In this document: positions 25,630-38,040 of the stretch, piece after piece
How positions within the stretch are numbered: the stretch's first letter is position 1
Layout of the letters: each line of letters begins with the position of its first letter
NCBI GenBank assembly: GCA_027627225.1
Contig: CM051024.1
Location: 83,004,204-83,068,203, forward strand
Direction of reading: 5' to 3'
Length of the DNA stretch: 64,000 bases
Source of the DNA: Congeria kusceri
Lineage: Eukaryota > Mollusca > Bivalvia > Myida > Dreissenidae
Program-made: the position numbers and the translations under genes
Notes under the pieces: generated by a model
What the model was told of the DNA's origin: nothing
The model's database searches: none
Seen by the model: the letters and a program-made list of their open reading frames with translations, nothing else

Positions 25630-26879
25630 TTATATTCCTGTAACAGCTACGTTTTTTATTAATAATCTGCGGCATACATCATATTCATTATTTTTATATG
25701 CTCGATTTGCAGATCTTAACTCACGCCTAGCTTGTTCACATTCATTGTTAAACCATTCATTTCTAAATTTACGACCAGCATTCGTGCCTCTTATGTTGAT
25801 GGTGTTTCCACATGCAGCAAAGGCATTATCGTATAATAACTTTGAAAAAGATTCTATACTGTCATCAAAATCACATTGACCGCTTATAATGCCATCAACA
25901 ATAGCTTGAAAGTCCTCTTTACATGACACAATATTTGTTCTCAATGTTTCAATATTAGCGCTACTCCATGTAAATTTGACATATGGTGCACCATTATTAC
26001 TACTTTCTGACTTTTGATTTATGTCCACTTGTAATACAAATGATATTGGAACATGAGAAGAGAATATGTATAAATCATGGACAGTAAAACTTTTAACTAA
26101 TGGAAATAAATCTCCCGACACAATCAGGTAATCAATAACACTATTACCATGATTTGACAATTGCATATAATTCCCCACATTAGCGTCATTAACACTTCTT
26201 CCATTAACCATTTTTAGATTACTGGATAAACACAAATCAATCAATTTAATGCTTGACGTGTTAACGGACTTATCCAAAGAATGTCTGGTTGGAAATGTAC
26301 ATGTATCAATTGCGTAACTTGTTTCTAATGTTGGTATAAACCGTTCACAATCATTAATATTTGACAAAATATCAGATCGTACACCCGTACGAGAGTTTAA
26401 ATCACCTAAAATTGCAGTTAAACCAAGATCACTGTATTTTCTTACACCATATTCTAACAATTAAAAAAATCCAGTTTCATGCCTTTTATAGTAAATCGAC
26501 GTGTTTGGCGGTATATAAACAAAGCATACAGATAAATCCCTCTCAGTGTTCAATAATCGTCTATCGGCTTTAATCCATATAAAACCACTACTGTCTGTTT
26601 CACACACACCGTTATTCCATTCAACACGGATTATTTAATTAACAGCATTACTCACCCGTGACCTCGTTTGGATGTATTACATTCCGGCCTTTGCACATTA
26701 ATAGTTTGATTACTATTTATAATTACTGAATCATTTTCTTCAAGCCACGTTTCACATAGAAATAATATGTCAAAATAATGGACTATATTTATAAATTCAG
26801 AGTCATTGATACATGATTTTAAACCTTCAATATTCCATGAACCTATAGTACAGTCAACCGCACGCTTTTCCCCACAGTC
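25630..26879 (-). pseudogene. LINE ORF2 endonuclease domain, interrupted
   Basis: Immediately after the UAG at 26,882-26,880 the same frame continues with TIGSWNIEGLKSCIN and LFLCETW, the conserved Asn and Glu of the LINE apurinic-type endonuclease. The frame stops near 26,650 and again near 26,460. From 26,460 it is open with ILGDLNSRTG and GNSVIDYLIV through to the post-endonuclease linker at 25,630. The catalytic His region reads SSHVPISF, still close to consensus. Confidence 0.82.
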
Positions 26880-28270
26880 CTATTGAGAAAAGTCTACACC
26901 TGGTTCAGTCGGCCCGGTTGTTGAGGTCGCCGGAAGTGTGGTCGGCTGGGGCGCCGCTGCATTTCCTGACGCTTGTGTTTCAGTATAAGCATGCTGAGTT
27001 GCCCCCACTGACCCTTGATCCTGCGGCTTTACTGACGGCGCTGGGGCAGGAGGTGCCGGTTGAGGGAACGCACCCGCTGAAGGCGCAGACACACGCGGCT
27101 GATGATGTAATGACGCTTTTGGTCGCACCGTGGAAGCGGAAACGCCGTTGGACAAGAAAATATGGTGTTGTGATGATGGTCCATATAGCTTATTGTATAT
27201 GTAGAGCTTATCTCGTATGACAGGTACAAGGTTACGACGGCGTTTGTTGACTTCTGGTGGGTAATGGTCGGTCACATTGGGGCCGCTGAAATTGAGTTTT
27301 GTGCGTTTGAGCGATTCCTTTACAATCATTTTTGATTTCGTGTTCACAAATTTGGCAACAATTGGGCGGGTTTCTCTTGAACGTACGCACCAACTATGTG
27401 AGCTCTGCTTATCTTTATGCACTGTTCTGGGTTTTCTATATGTAATATAGTTTTTCAAAAATCGAGTACTTTGGACTCACAGTTTTCGCAAAAAAACGGG
27501 TCTTTGCGATCATGTGGTATTTGATGCATAGCAGGAGCTTACGAAGAAGGCGTATAGACGTCACCGGAAGTAGCGGATAGAGAACGACCGGAAGTAGCAC
27601 TTGAGTTTGGCTTGCCCAATGCCTTTGCCTCCGGTCCCTCGGGGATGCCCCAAAACAAGGAGTTATCCCGTATTGAACGACGTTTAAGGTCCAGCACATT
27701 CTCGTTCGCACTTTCTATAAATCGTTTTAATTGGTCATTTTCAGATTTCACCACAGACAGTTCGCTCTTTAAAACTCCGATATCACTAGTGTTTCGCGAC
27801 GAAGAAGCTAATTGCCCATCGTATTGATCATTGATAAATTAGTGACTGTTTTCACTGTCCTCGATGTTGGACTCCATATCGGCTAATCGGTCCGTTATGT
27901 GTTTTATACACGACTTTATTTGATCTAATTGGCATATTTTATTGTCCATACTTTCTAGCCGTTGAAAAAGCTTATGCACGTAATCAGGGGTCGTATCTTG
28001 TGTTATCGGAGTTAAAATCAGAGAATTACCTGTCGCCATGTTCATAAAATATGGTGTTTGTTGGCTGAAAAAGTGTGGGCTAATGTGGTTTGCAGGCGTT
28101 GAAATAATAAACGACGGGGCTGTCCGAACAACTGGTTGCTGTGGCGTCGGCTGTGGTCTTTGACCTGTAGCCATTTTGCGCTTTGTATCTTTTTTCTCTG
28201 AAGACGGTGTCCGTTTTTCGGTTTTCCTTTTTCTCGTCATGAATTTGCATTTCACAAATATCCATCGCAA
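26880..28270 (-). pseudogene. LINE ORF1 (L1-type RNA-binding protein), broken
   Basis: 28,270-27,839 has a basic N-terminus (MTRKRKTEKRT), a Q/P/T-rich stretch and a coiled-coil-like part (LFQRLESMDNKICQLD). It stops at TAA 27,841-27,839 and resumes in the same frame with VVKSENDQLKRF and then RRSIRDNSLFWGIPE, the start of the L1-ORF1 RRM. After a frame change, 27,458-26,880 has the C-terminal domain (TRPIVAKFVNTKSKM ... PPEVNKRRRNLVP) and a Pro/Ala/Thr-rich tail ending at UAG 26,882-26,880. ORF2 follows in frame with that UAG. Confidence 0.8.
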
Positions 28271-28300
28271 ATGAGAACTAACATTTTCGACTTATTTGAA

Positions 28301-28740
28301 CCACTCTACCGTCCAAAATACCCAAAATAACCACTGAAACAATTGATTTAGTATTGAATGTTCTTAGTTTTAAAAAAACGCGGCCATATTCGTTCGACGC
28401 ATGCGCATCATAAGGTCACATCGTTGTAACTATACTAAGGAAACTAACTATGATGTTGAATTCATTATAATATTCAGCTTCTGTAGTCATATGTGTTATA
28501 ACCTGAGATGGCTCATAAAAGTCGCAACGTATAATTCTTAAATGATCCTGATTGTTTAAAAAAAAATTCATAAGAGGCTCAGTGCAATTATGTATTATAT
28601 AAAAATATTTACTAAAATATTTTTATGTAGTGATCTATGTTCGAAGTATACATTGGGTGTATTTGTATATAATCACTGATCACTGGCTTCCGAGTGTACA
28701 TTAGTTATGAAGCAAAGTATTCAAAACTGTAACACGAGCA
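28301..28740. other. No gene seen
   Basis: May include the 5' UTR of the minus-strand LINE up to about 28,430 ('cgcggccatattcgttcgac'). The remainder is AT-rich and unremarkable. Confidence 0.3.
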
Positions 28741-31110
28741 CATTTTAGACACCGGTTGTTTGGACGATTCACCATATGTCATGCCGTAAACATAATGTAA
28801 ATGTTCTATCAGTGAATCAATCGTTGAAATATCCATGTCTAGTTGTTTACCAGTCAGGCTGTCTCGTTTGGGCACGTTTTTCAAGGTGACTGGGCGAATA
28901 TCTCTCGTGTACAGTAGATGTTCCCGCTATGATGGCTGATTTTATGAGCGAAAAATGTTATTTTCCATTGTTCAGTCAAATGGAAATTTTTTAGAAAGTG
29001 CTAAACAGTACTACACTGTATCTTGATATAGCTTAACACGTACTTAATGTGTTGTTGTTGTTTCTCGGGTGAAGTTAAACTGGTATTCATAGTAATATAC
29101 AGCACCATGTATATATTGTATTTGCATTCACGTTATAATGCCCAGCTCAAATAATGCAAAGCTAACATGGAGTGTTCAGTCCTAATAAGAAGGATTTCAA
29201 CAGCAGATGTAAATAATCAGTATTCATACACGTATCTCTCCAATCTCCATGGGAATACATAATATTTATTACGTGTATTACAGACTAATGGGAAAAATTT
29301 GAAATATGACGATAACTAAATGAGGTTCTGTCTGGGACGCTTCTCGGAAAATATGTAGTCGTCAACAGGTGTTGTTATTGTATTGGCAGGTTAATTGGAA
29401 TGCATAGTAATGACAAATTTTGCGTAGTACGAGGCAACACCGGTTGTTTTGACGAATCACCATATGTCGTGCCGTAAACATAATGTGAATGTTCTATCAG
29501 TGAATAAATCGTTGAAATATCAGGCAATTGAACACGCCATGTCTAGTTGTTTACAAGTCAGACAGTCTCGTTTGGCCACGTATATCCAGGTGACACTGTA
29601 ACGTGATTGCCTCCGTTACGGATATCGACGGTTCTTTTACTAAGCGAATATTTCTCGTGTACAGTAGATGTTTCCGCTATGGTGGCTTGTTTTATGAGTG
29701 ATATATTGTATTTCCCCTTGTTCAAGCATTTAAATGGAAATTGTTTAGAAAGTTCTAAACAGTACTGTACTTGATAAAGATTAACACGTACTTAATGTGT
29801 TGTTGTTGTTTATCGGTTGAAGTTAAACTGGTATTCATAGTAATATGCAGCACAATGTATTTATTGTATTTGCATTCACGTTATAATGCCCAGCTCAAAT
29901 AACGGAAAGCTAACATGGAGTGTTTAGTCCTAATAAGAAGGATTTCAACAGCAGATGTAAATAATCAGTATTCATACATGTATCTCTCCAATATCCATGG
30001 GAATACATAATATTCATTACATGTATTACTGACTAATGGGAAACATCTGAAATATGACAATAAATAAATGAGGTTCTGTCTGGGACGCTTCTCGAAAAAT
30101 ATGTAGTCGTCAACAGGTGTTGTTATTGTATTGACAGGTTAATTGGAATGCATAGTAATGACAAATTTGCGTCGAACGAGGCAACACCGGTTGTTTTGAC
30201 GATTCACCATATGTCATGCCGTAAACATAATGTGAATGTTCTATCAGTGAATAAATCGTTGAAATATCAGGCAATTGATCACGCCATGTCTAGTTGTTTA
30301 CCAGTCAGACTGTCTCGTTTGGCCACGTATATCCAGGTGACACTGTAATGTGCTTGCCTCCGTTACTGATATCGACGGGTTTTTTTACTAAGCGAATATT
30401 TCTCGTGTACAGTAGATGTTTCCGCTATGGTGGCTTGTTTTATGAGTGATATATTGTATTTCCCCTTGTTCAAGCATTTAAATGGAAATTGTTTAGAAAG
30501 TTCTAAACAGTACTGTACTTGATAAAGATTAACACGTACTTAATGTGTTGTTGTTGTTTATCGGTTGAAGTTAAACTGGTATTCATAGTAATATGCAGCA
30601 CCATGTATATATTGTATTTGCATTCACGTTATAATGCCCAGCTCAAATAATGCAAAGCTAACATGGAGTGTTCAGTCCTAATAAGAAGGATTTCAACAGC
30701 AGATGTAAATAATCAGTATTCATACATGTATCTCTCCAATCTCCATCGGAATACATAATATTCGGCCAAACTCTCAATGGCAGCTTTCTTTAATTTATGT
30801 TTAATATGTGTTTGACGTTAAAACCTGTTTTAAATACAATGTTTATCCGTATACTAATTATTGGAAGAGCCACGAGGCTGGTTACATGTATGCCTTTGTA
30901 TTTGCGTTTTCTGAACATTGTCACACAACGAGGCTTACATTACATGCATTACAGACTAATGGGAAACATTAGAAATATTACAATCATGATGTTCTGTCTG
31001 GGACGCTTCTCGGAAAATATGTAGTTGTCAACAGGTGTTGTTATTGTATTGGCAGGTTAATTGGAATGCATAGTAATGACACATTTTGCGTAATACGAGG
31101 CAACAAGGGA
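28740..31110. repeat. Three-copy tandem repeat of about 0.7 kb
   Basis: 'caccggttgttt' starts copies at 28,750, 29,438 and 30,185 (periods 688 and 747 bp). Copies share 'catgccgtaaacataatgt', 'gtgtacagtagatgtt', 'aaggatttcaacagcagatg' and 'gtctgggacgcttctcg'. The first copy is shorter, with an internal deletion. The third is interrupted at about 30,764-30,943 by unrelated sequence before resuming 'cattacagactaatgggaaa'. No open frame is conserved between copies. Confidence 0.85.
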
Positions 31111-31181
31111 ACGCGTGGGACGGGCTAATGTATACATGTATGTTTAACATTTAAGTTGTTTTTCTCGTGGGGATTTACAAA

Positions 31182-33798
31182 ATGGCACCGTGTCTTATTT
31201 TTCTAGTAGCCATCAATTGCACATTTGCTGTTATCTGTTCTAAGGTATGTCAATTATTATTTCATAATTCTTCTAAATATAAATCCGCAGTAGGCGGAAA
31301 ATGTCGTCCCGGATTAGCCTGTGCGGACTACAGAGGCTACATATGTAGTCCGGGACGACACTACGCACATGCATTCTGCTCGATTATCACACGACACGCC
31401 TCATATGTAAACACATTGTATAATTATCATCTCCAAGACCTCATTGTAATGTTATATGCTTTATCAGTAACCAGATTCAGTTTAAAAAACTTTCATTGTA
31501 AGCAGTTTCATCCACGTCTACAATGTCTCTGAGAAAAAGATGTATATAGCAATGCACGAACATGTGAAAATATGTATATTTTACACGGTTTTCTTATCAC
31601 ATCCCAATATACAGGAAACCTCCGCAACAGATTGTCCACCTGGTACACTTTGTATGGCGTTTGCTAAAGGATTGACTGGTTGGACATTGTTTCTATGCGC
31701 TTGTAAGTTCCTGTTGATGTTTTTTTTAATTATGTGACCATAAATGTATGCGTATATATCTTCGTTGCATGTGAAGATAATAGTTATGCTGTATACAGAT
31801 GTTATTTACAAAACAAAACTATTGACATGACATAATATTATTTAATACATAGCCTTTCGGTCGATGTGTTCGATTTTTGTGATAATTGCTGACACAAAGC
31901 TTGTTAATTGGAAGAGAACGCCGCTAAATACATACGCATTGTTAATGTATTATATGCCAATATTTTTCATTTTGTAATCGTTTGTTGTTGTTTGGTCTTC
32001 GTTTCAATTCACAATTTGTTTGATACATATTCACGTTGGTAATACAATATTTGCTGAACCTGAATGAAAAATTGCACAATATAGCGCCATTCTCAAGATG
32101 TATGACAACAAACTACAACAGTTGACAATTACGGTGAATATTTACCGTCGTTATATAATCTATTAATGGACACTCCCACATTGGTCCGAATAGCCATATG
32201 TGACTGAATATAAAAGTAATGTCGCATAGCCTTGACTCATGTCTTATGGGTTAAAAATAGATTTGTGAATTTCCCAAAATGTGTAACCGGCTTGCACATA
32301 AACATGAATTGCGTTATGATATCATACTAAGGCAAACGTTTAAACGGAATCGTTTCGTGTTTTGCTGGAAAACGTTTACAAAACTCAGGAACGTTTAAAA
32401 GGTATTTTAATAGACTCGAAATTTCACAGGCCGTTTTTAGTCGGGTCCACAATCATCACCAATGACAAACCTGTAACGTTTTCTTCTTAACAACTTCTGT
32501 GTCTTATTCATACCTCTTTCGTAACTATGCCCTTTAATCTTTAAACAATTTACCGCAGAAAGCAATGCTCTGATCAGTAGATAAATTTGGCGCATGTAGG
32601 CACGAAGTGCAAGAGGTTATCCCGCCATTTTTGCAAAAGCAAAGCAGATAAAATATACATTTTTAAAGCAAAATCCGTACACTTCATTCAATATCCAATT
32701 AGTACTACGAGTTCAACAGCGGTAACGATTAAAAACTGGTAAATCACTAAACAAATGTCCTTAAGAATATATATTTTGTAGAATAAAAAGGACCCCATAA
32801 CTAATTTGAGTGTAACTTTATGATTCGAGAACGACAAGAATTTGATTGTGACGTAATTGCGAGAATAGGATGCGCACTAGACATAATCATCCGGAAAGAA
32901 TGATTTCTTTCAGTTTGGTACGGAATCCGGTAAATGGCGTATGGAATGTCGTGCCTCTTACGGCGAGGGCGAGACACGAGAATGGCGCGAAACACGAAGC
33001 GAGACACGATATTCCCGCGAAACACGAAGCGAGGCACAATATTGTAACACGAGATCTTGCACTGTCGCAGTAGCCCATACCACGATATCTCGTGGCAAAA
33101 TATCGTGTCTCGCTTCGTGTCTCTCGCAATTCTCGTGCCTCGCGTTCAAATGTCGAGACACGAGATGCGAAGCGAGACACGAAGCGATATACGATATTCA
33201 GGCGAGACGCGAAGCGAGGCACGATATTATATCGTTCAAATATCGCATTTGCGCGAGACACGAAGCGAGGCACGATATTTTACCGCGAGACACGAAGCGA
33301 GACACGAGAATTGCGCGAAACACGAAGCGATACACGATATTTTGTCGCGATATATCGTGGTATGGCATACTGCGACAGTGCGCGATCTCGTGTTACAATA
33401 TCGTGCCTCGCTTCGTGTCTCGCGGGAATATCGTGTCTCGCTTCGTGTTTCGCGCAATTCTCGTGTATCGCCCTCGCCGTAAGAAGCACGATATTTCATA
33501 TGGCACTAACCGGATTCCGTAGTTTCGCGACAACAATGACCCTTTTGTTTTTAAAAGAACAGTGGTATACCGTTTAAACGGTGGCGGTTTTGTTTATTTC
33601 ATTTCGTTTAAACGTTTTTAAGAAAAAAAAATGAAAACGTGGTAGCCTCATACCATACATCTACACCACTGAACGTATATCAACTTCCCTTTGGTCCTAG
33701 CAACACGTAGAGCTGGTGCCAAATGTGACCCGAGCCTAACTGATGTAGACGTTTGTCAGCCCGGTCTCAGTTGTCTGTTATCCGAGTGTCATAGATAA
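31182..33798 (+). CDS. Secreted cysteine-rich protein (3 exons)
   Basis: Exon 1, 31182-31244, encodes a signal-peptide-like start (MAPCLIFLVAIN and CTFAVICSK) and ends at GTATGT in phase 0. Exon 2, 31615-31702, follows 'ccaatatacag' and encodes DCPPGTLCMAFAKG and WTLFLCA, ending at GTAAGT in phase 1. Exon 3 begins 33701 after a good polypyrimidine tract ('cttccctttggtcctag') and encodes AKCDPSLTDVDVCQ and PGLSCLLSECHR, then TAA at 33796. The total is 82 aa, with seven cysteines after the signal peptide, a C..G..C style suggesting disulphides. Function unknown; I do not recognise the family. The odd cysteine count, and a donor-like CAG/GTATTT at 33,835 beyond the TAA, raise the possibility that it is the N-terminus of the longer decayed gene at 34.9-41.1 kb, cut by a mutation. 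Intron 2 holds a 600-bp palindrome. Confidence 0.6.
31275..31410. repeat. Second copy of the dispersed bivalve repeat
   Basis: 'gtaggcggaaaatgtcgtcc', 'cggattagcctgtgcggact' and 'tagtccgggacgacactacg' match the element at 11,066-11,244. It is shorter and lies in intron 1 of the secreted-protein gene. Confidence 0.8.
32921..33519. mobile_element. 600-bp palindromic (foldback) element
   Basis: The termini are 'cggaatccggtaaatggcg' and '...gcactaaccggattccg'. The reverse complement of the right half follows the left half for about 290 bp with few mismatches ('cttacggcgagggcgagaca', 'gtaacacgagatcttgcact', 'cgcagtagcccataccacga'). The arms are made largely of repeated CGAGACACGAAG / ACGATATT words. 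All the open frames in the region, on both strands, come from this word repetition. No clear target duplication. Confidence 0.88.
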
Positions 33799-33979
33799 CT
33801 GGACTCTGCCGATACACGTGTCAATCATCATCAGGTATTTTTAAAAGTAAAATCAGACTCAATAACTACGAAACTTCGCAATCTGAAATTGTGTCTGAAC
33901 TTCACGCACTGATAATGACATTGTCTACATTCGAGCATTGACTTTTATGTGCCTGTACCTTAGGATTAAGACTTGACCG

Positions 33980-34138
33980 TAATATGAAAACATGTACATA
34001 GTCTTTAGTTTTAATATGAAAACGTGTACATATTCTCTAGTGTTAATATGAAAACGTGTACATATTCTCTAGTGTTATTATGAAAACATGTACATATTCT
34101 CTAGTGTTAATATGAAAACGTGTACATAGGCTTTAGTG
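33980..34138. repeat. 32-bp minisatellite, 5 copies
   Basis: Unit: 'ttaatatgaaaacgtgtaca' followed by 'tattctctagtg', five tandem copies with few changes. Intergenic or intronic. Confidence 0.85.
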
Positions 34139-35320
34139 TTTCCGTGTAAAATATAAAAATAAGACATGAAGTTAAATATAGTGTACTTTTTAAATGCGTT
34201 GTCTCGTAGGTAAATATCTTTTTCGAACCGTTTTGAAATTACTTCATCGACGCACGCAGGTTATTTGTAAACAGATGTAAATTGTTTCATGAAAATCTTT
34301 CAGATTTACGTCAAATAAATTATACTGAAATGTGTTTTCGTTCAAATGGTAATGTTTACACACACAGCACGACTTCTAAAAACCAGTTGTCCAACACCAT
34401 GCATTCACATCAAACTATGAACTGTGAAAACAGACTCTGTTTGGTAATTATTGTTTTAATGTGCATACAAGCATTTAAGAGCAAAATGCTATATGGCTCG
34501 AATAATATATTAACTAGTGACAGAGAAACTACAAACTGTGACTTCTAGTAGTTTTATCATAGATCACCATGCAAGTATACTACCCCAAACATAGAGAAAC
34601 TTTCTGTAGAAGATACCGTACATTAAGTAATTTAACTTTTGATCGAAAAAGGGTGTTCTCATTATTTAAAAGGCTTATCTTAAAGCTGTTACAATATATC
34701 GGGTAAACCTAATTTCTACTCGATGCCATCTGAATTAAATATTAAAATGTGCAATGCTTTTATATGTAATATTCGAAAAGAAAAGACAAATAGATTAACG
34801 CAAGTTATTCCAGTATTAAAACTCCAATTTCGTGAAACAGACAACATGCATTATGTAATTATCACTCTAATACACATAAGTGATGTGCTTTAAAACAAAT
34901 GTCATTATATATAGATTATATTATACAAACAATCTGACTTCTTTTTAGGACTACGAAGTGACGTGTGTTTAAGTGAAAACAGGACTTGCAGTATCGCATA
35001 CAGCCGTGACAGTGATGGGGTCGCAATGAAAGTATTGAGGAATTAGTTTCTTCTGTTCAGAATGGAGATGATGTCCAGATACCTTACTTCGAATTGAGAT
35101 CTATTGCAGTTCAAAAGACCTGATATTCTGCAGTAGATGACATTCACCAAGTAAGTGGTTTCGTCACTAGCAAAGCATATTATACGAGGCTATAAGAATA
35201 AATAACAAAAATAAATGCACTGAAGCGAAATTAATATTATGGTAGCACTATTTAACTTTAAGGATCATAGTGGGTTTATAATATTGTTGTAACGCATATT
35301 CGTTTAAAATTGTCAATAGT

Positions 35321-36818
35321 ATTTACTGACAGTGGTTGGCACACTCGCTTCTCACATAGGCAACATGAGTATAAACTGAAAGTGGTTGCACACTCTCTTC
35401 TCATATAGGCAACCTGAGTATTTCTGACAGTGGTTGACACACTCACTTCTCACATAGGCAACATGAGTATTTACTGACAGTGGTTGGCACACTCACTTCA
35501 CAAATAGGCAACCTGAGTATAAACTGACAGTGGTTAGCACACTCACTTCTCATATAGGTAACCTGAGTATTTACTGACAGTGGTTGACACACTCACTTCT
35601 CACATAGACAACCTGAGTATTTACTGACAGTGGTTGACACACTCACTTCGCACATATGGAACCTGAGTATTTACTGACAGTGGTTAGCACACTCACTTCT
35701 CACATAGACAACCTGAGTATTTACTGACAGTGGTTAGCACACTCACTTCTCATATAGGCAAACTGAGTATTTACTGACAGTGGTTAGCACACTCACTTCT
35801 CACATAGACAACCTGAATATTTACTGACAGTGGTTAGCACACTCACTTCTCATGTAGGCAAACTGAGTATTTACTGACAGTGGTTAGCACACTCACTTCT
35901 CACATAGGCAACCTGAGTATTTACTGACAGTGGTTAGCACACTCATTTCTCATATAGGCAACCTGAGTATTTACTGACAGTGGTTGACACACTCACTTCT
36001 CACATATGGAACCTGAGTATTTACTGACAGTGGTTAGCACACTCACTTCTCACATAGACAACCTGAGAATTTACTGACAGTGGTTAGCACACTCACGTCT
36101 CATATAGGCAAACTGAGTATTTACTGACAGTGGTTAGCACACTCACTTCTCACATAGACAACCTGAGTATTTACTGACAGTGGTTAGCACACTCACTTCT
36201 CATGTAGGCAACCTGAGCATTTACTGACAGTGGTTAGCACACTCACTTCTCATATAGGCAACCTGAGTATTTACTGACAGTGGTTAGCACACTCACTTCT
36301 CATATAGGCAACCTGAGTATTTACTGACAGTGGTTAGCACACTCACTTCTCATATAGGCAACCTGAGTATTTACTGACAGTGGTTAGCACACTCTCTTCT
36401 CATATAGGCAATCTGAGTATTTACTGACAGTGGTTAGCACACTCACTTCTCATATAGGCAACCTGAGTATTTACTGACAGTGGTTAGCACACTCACTTCT
36501 CATATAGGCAACCTGAGTATTTACTGACAGTGGTTAGCACACTCACTTCTCATATCGGCAACCTGAGTATTTACTGACAGTGGTTAGCACACTCACTTCT
36601 CATATAGGCAACCTGAGTATTTACTGACAGTGGTTAGCACACTCACTTCTCATATAGGCAACCTGAGTATTTACTGACAGTGGTTAGCACACTCACTTCT
36701 CATATAGGCAACCTGAGTATTTACTGACAGTGGTTAGCACACTCACTTCTCATATAGGCAACCTGAATATTTACTGACAGTGGTTAACACACTCATTTCT
36801 TATATAGGCAACCGGAGT
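35321..36818. repeat. 50-bp minisatellite, about 30 copies
   Basis: Exact 50-bp period. The unit starts 'tttactgacagtggttagca' and continues 'cactcacttctcatatag', then 'gcaacctgagta'. Copies on the left are more variable (cacatagaca, catgtaggca, cacatatgga). From about 36,230 to 36,760 copies are nearly identical, suggesting recent homogenisation at the right end. It lies between two exons of the decayed gene. Confidence 0.95.
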
Positions 36819-37861
36819 TTTCTTTCCATCAGGCGCATGTGATTTTGATTGTTGATCATTCCAGCAGCTAGGTAAACCTTAGAGCAAAAGATCACCGCAA
36901 CATGTCGCAACGTTTTAAACTATTTAATATTAACGGGTAAATAGCTGCACATCGCTGCTATTATTCGAAATCCGTCCCAAACTTTCGATGCAACACAAAC
37001 AAGGTATGTGTGATTGAGAACACCCTGGTCGACACGTAATGTATCTTCAGCACGGACGGTCCTGTTAAACCGCGAGAAGAAACAGACATAAAACAATTTG
37101 GACCGTTTTGTGTACAAATGACGTCAGTTTATTCTGCGATATATATAGATTTATACTATGTCTGTTTTTTTTTCCAAACAGTACGTTACGACCGAGTCGT
37201 TGATACTACCTATTGCCAGTGGGTTCCTCTATTAGGTACTCCTCTATACTGACGATAGAGATTATACTTCGATTGCCATAAGAGATGGCGAATTTTTGGT
37301 GCAACCGAAACATCAGTTGAAGCTTATTTGTATACAAGGTACACACACATTCTTAGTGTGATGTAGCTAGGTCATGTACAGTTTGTCTGGTTGTAGGTTG
37401 TAACACTTAAACGCTTCAAAATATGGGTATTATTAACATAAAAGATATAGCGTGTTTGTTTGTTTAATAACTATCATTATTTCGCATTATGTTTATTTTA
37501 TCTTAATAAACAGAGTGTCCATGGATATATTCAGAAATTAAGTGAGTATCGAGTATACAGTTCATTGTAGGCGTATATGATATTGTTAATATTTTTTCTA
37601 ATGTATCTTATTTAAGATCGCTATATTTTTTCTGTCCAGTTAAAAATCATGTTGAATATTGCAAAAGAACATTTTATAAAAAATGTGTTTATATTTCAGG
37701 CCGAGTTATCAGTCCGTCTCTGATTTAAGTCAGTTAATCAAGAGCGTACAGAATGGGGCAAGTGTTAAAGTAATCATAGACCGACAAATATTTAACCTTG
37801 AAAGCGTGACTATTAGCCCCACATCAGTGTCAGGTAAAAATGTTATTTCACAAGTACATAT

Positions 37862-38040
37862 CTAGTTTACATAGTTTACATCTAGTATTTACCAGTTTAC
37901 ATCTAGTATTTACCAGTTTACATCTAGTATTTACCAGTTTACATCTAGTATTTACCAGTTTACATCTAGTATTTACCAGTTTACATCTAGTATTTACCAG
38001 TTTACATCTAGTATTTACCAGTTTACATCTAGTATTTGTT
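37862..38040. repeat. 21-bp minisatellite, about 8 copies
   Basis: Unit 'agtttacatctagtatttacc'-like repeats, almost pure, beginning just 28 nt after the donor at 37,834. The 21-bp length keeps a frame open, but the position is intronic. Confidence 0.9.

Larger units (their letters stand above)
23671..28300 (-). mobile_element. Decayed L1/Tx1-like LINE
   Basis: On the minus strand, in order: ORF1 remnants (28,270-26,880), ORF2 endonuclease (26,879-25,630), RT pieces (25,301-24,502), then a 3' UTR ending in AATAAA and a (TTGAC)n pentamer tail at 23,691-23,671. ORF2 has several stops, and an internal deletion removed the RT catalytic YADD region. It belongs with the intact element at 46-50 kb: the endonuclease motif order is the same (GDLNSRTG / NGNSVIDYLIV here; GDFNARVG / SGSSVIDYLVL there). 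The 5' boundary is approximate and I found no clear target duplication. Confidence 0.82.

Noticed and set aside
32801..33577. Many overlapping open frames on both strands (ARHEARHD-type repeats)
   Set aside because: All arise from the repeated CGAGACACGAAG words of the palindrome.
35321..36818. Regular 50-bp repeats resembling a CRISPR array
   Set aside because: Units abut with no unique spacers, and the genome is eukaryotic; it is a minisatellite.
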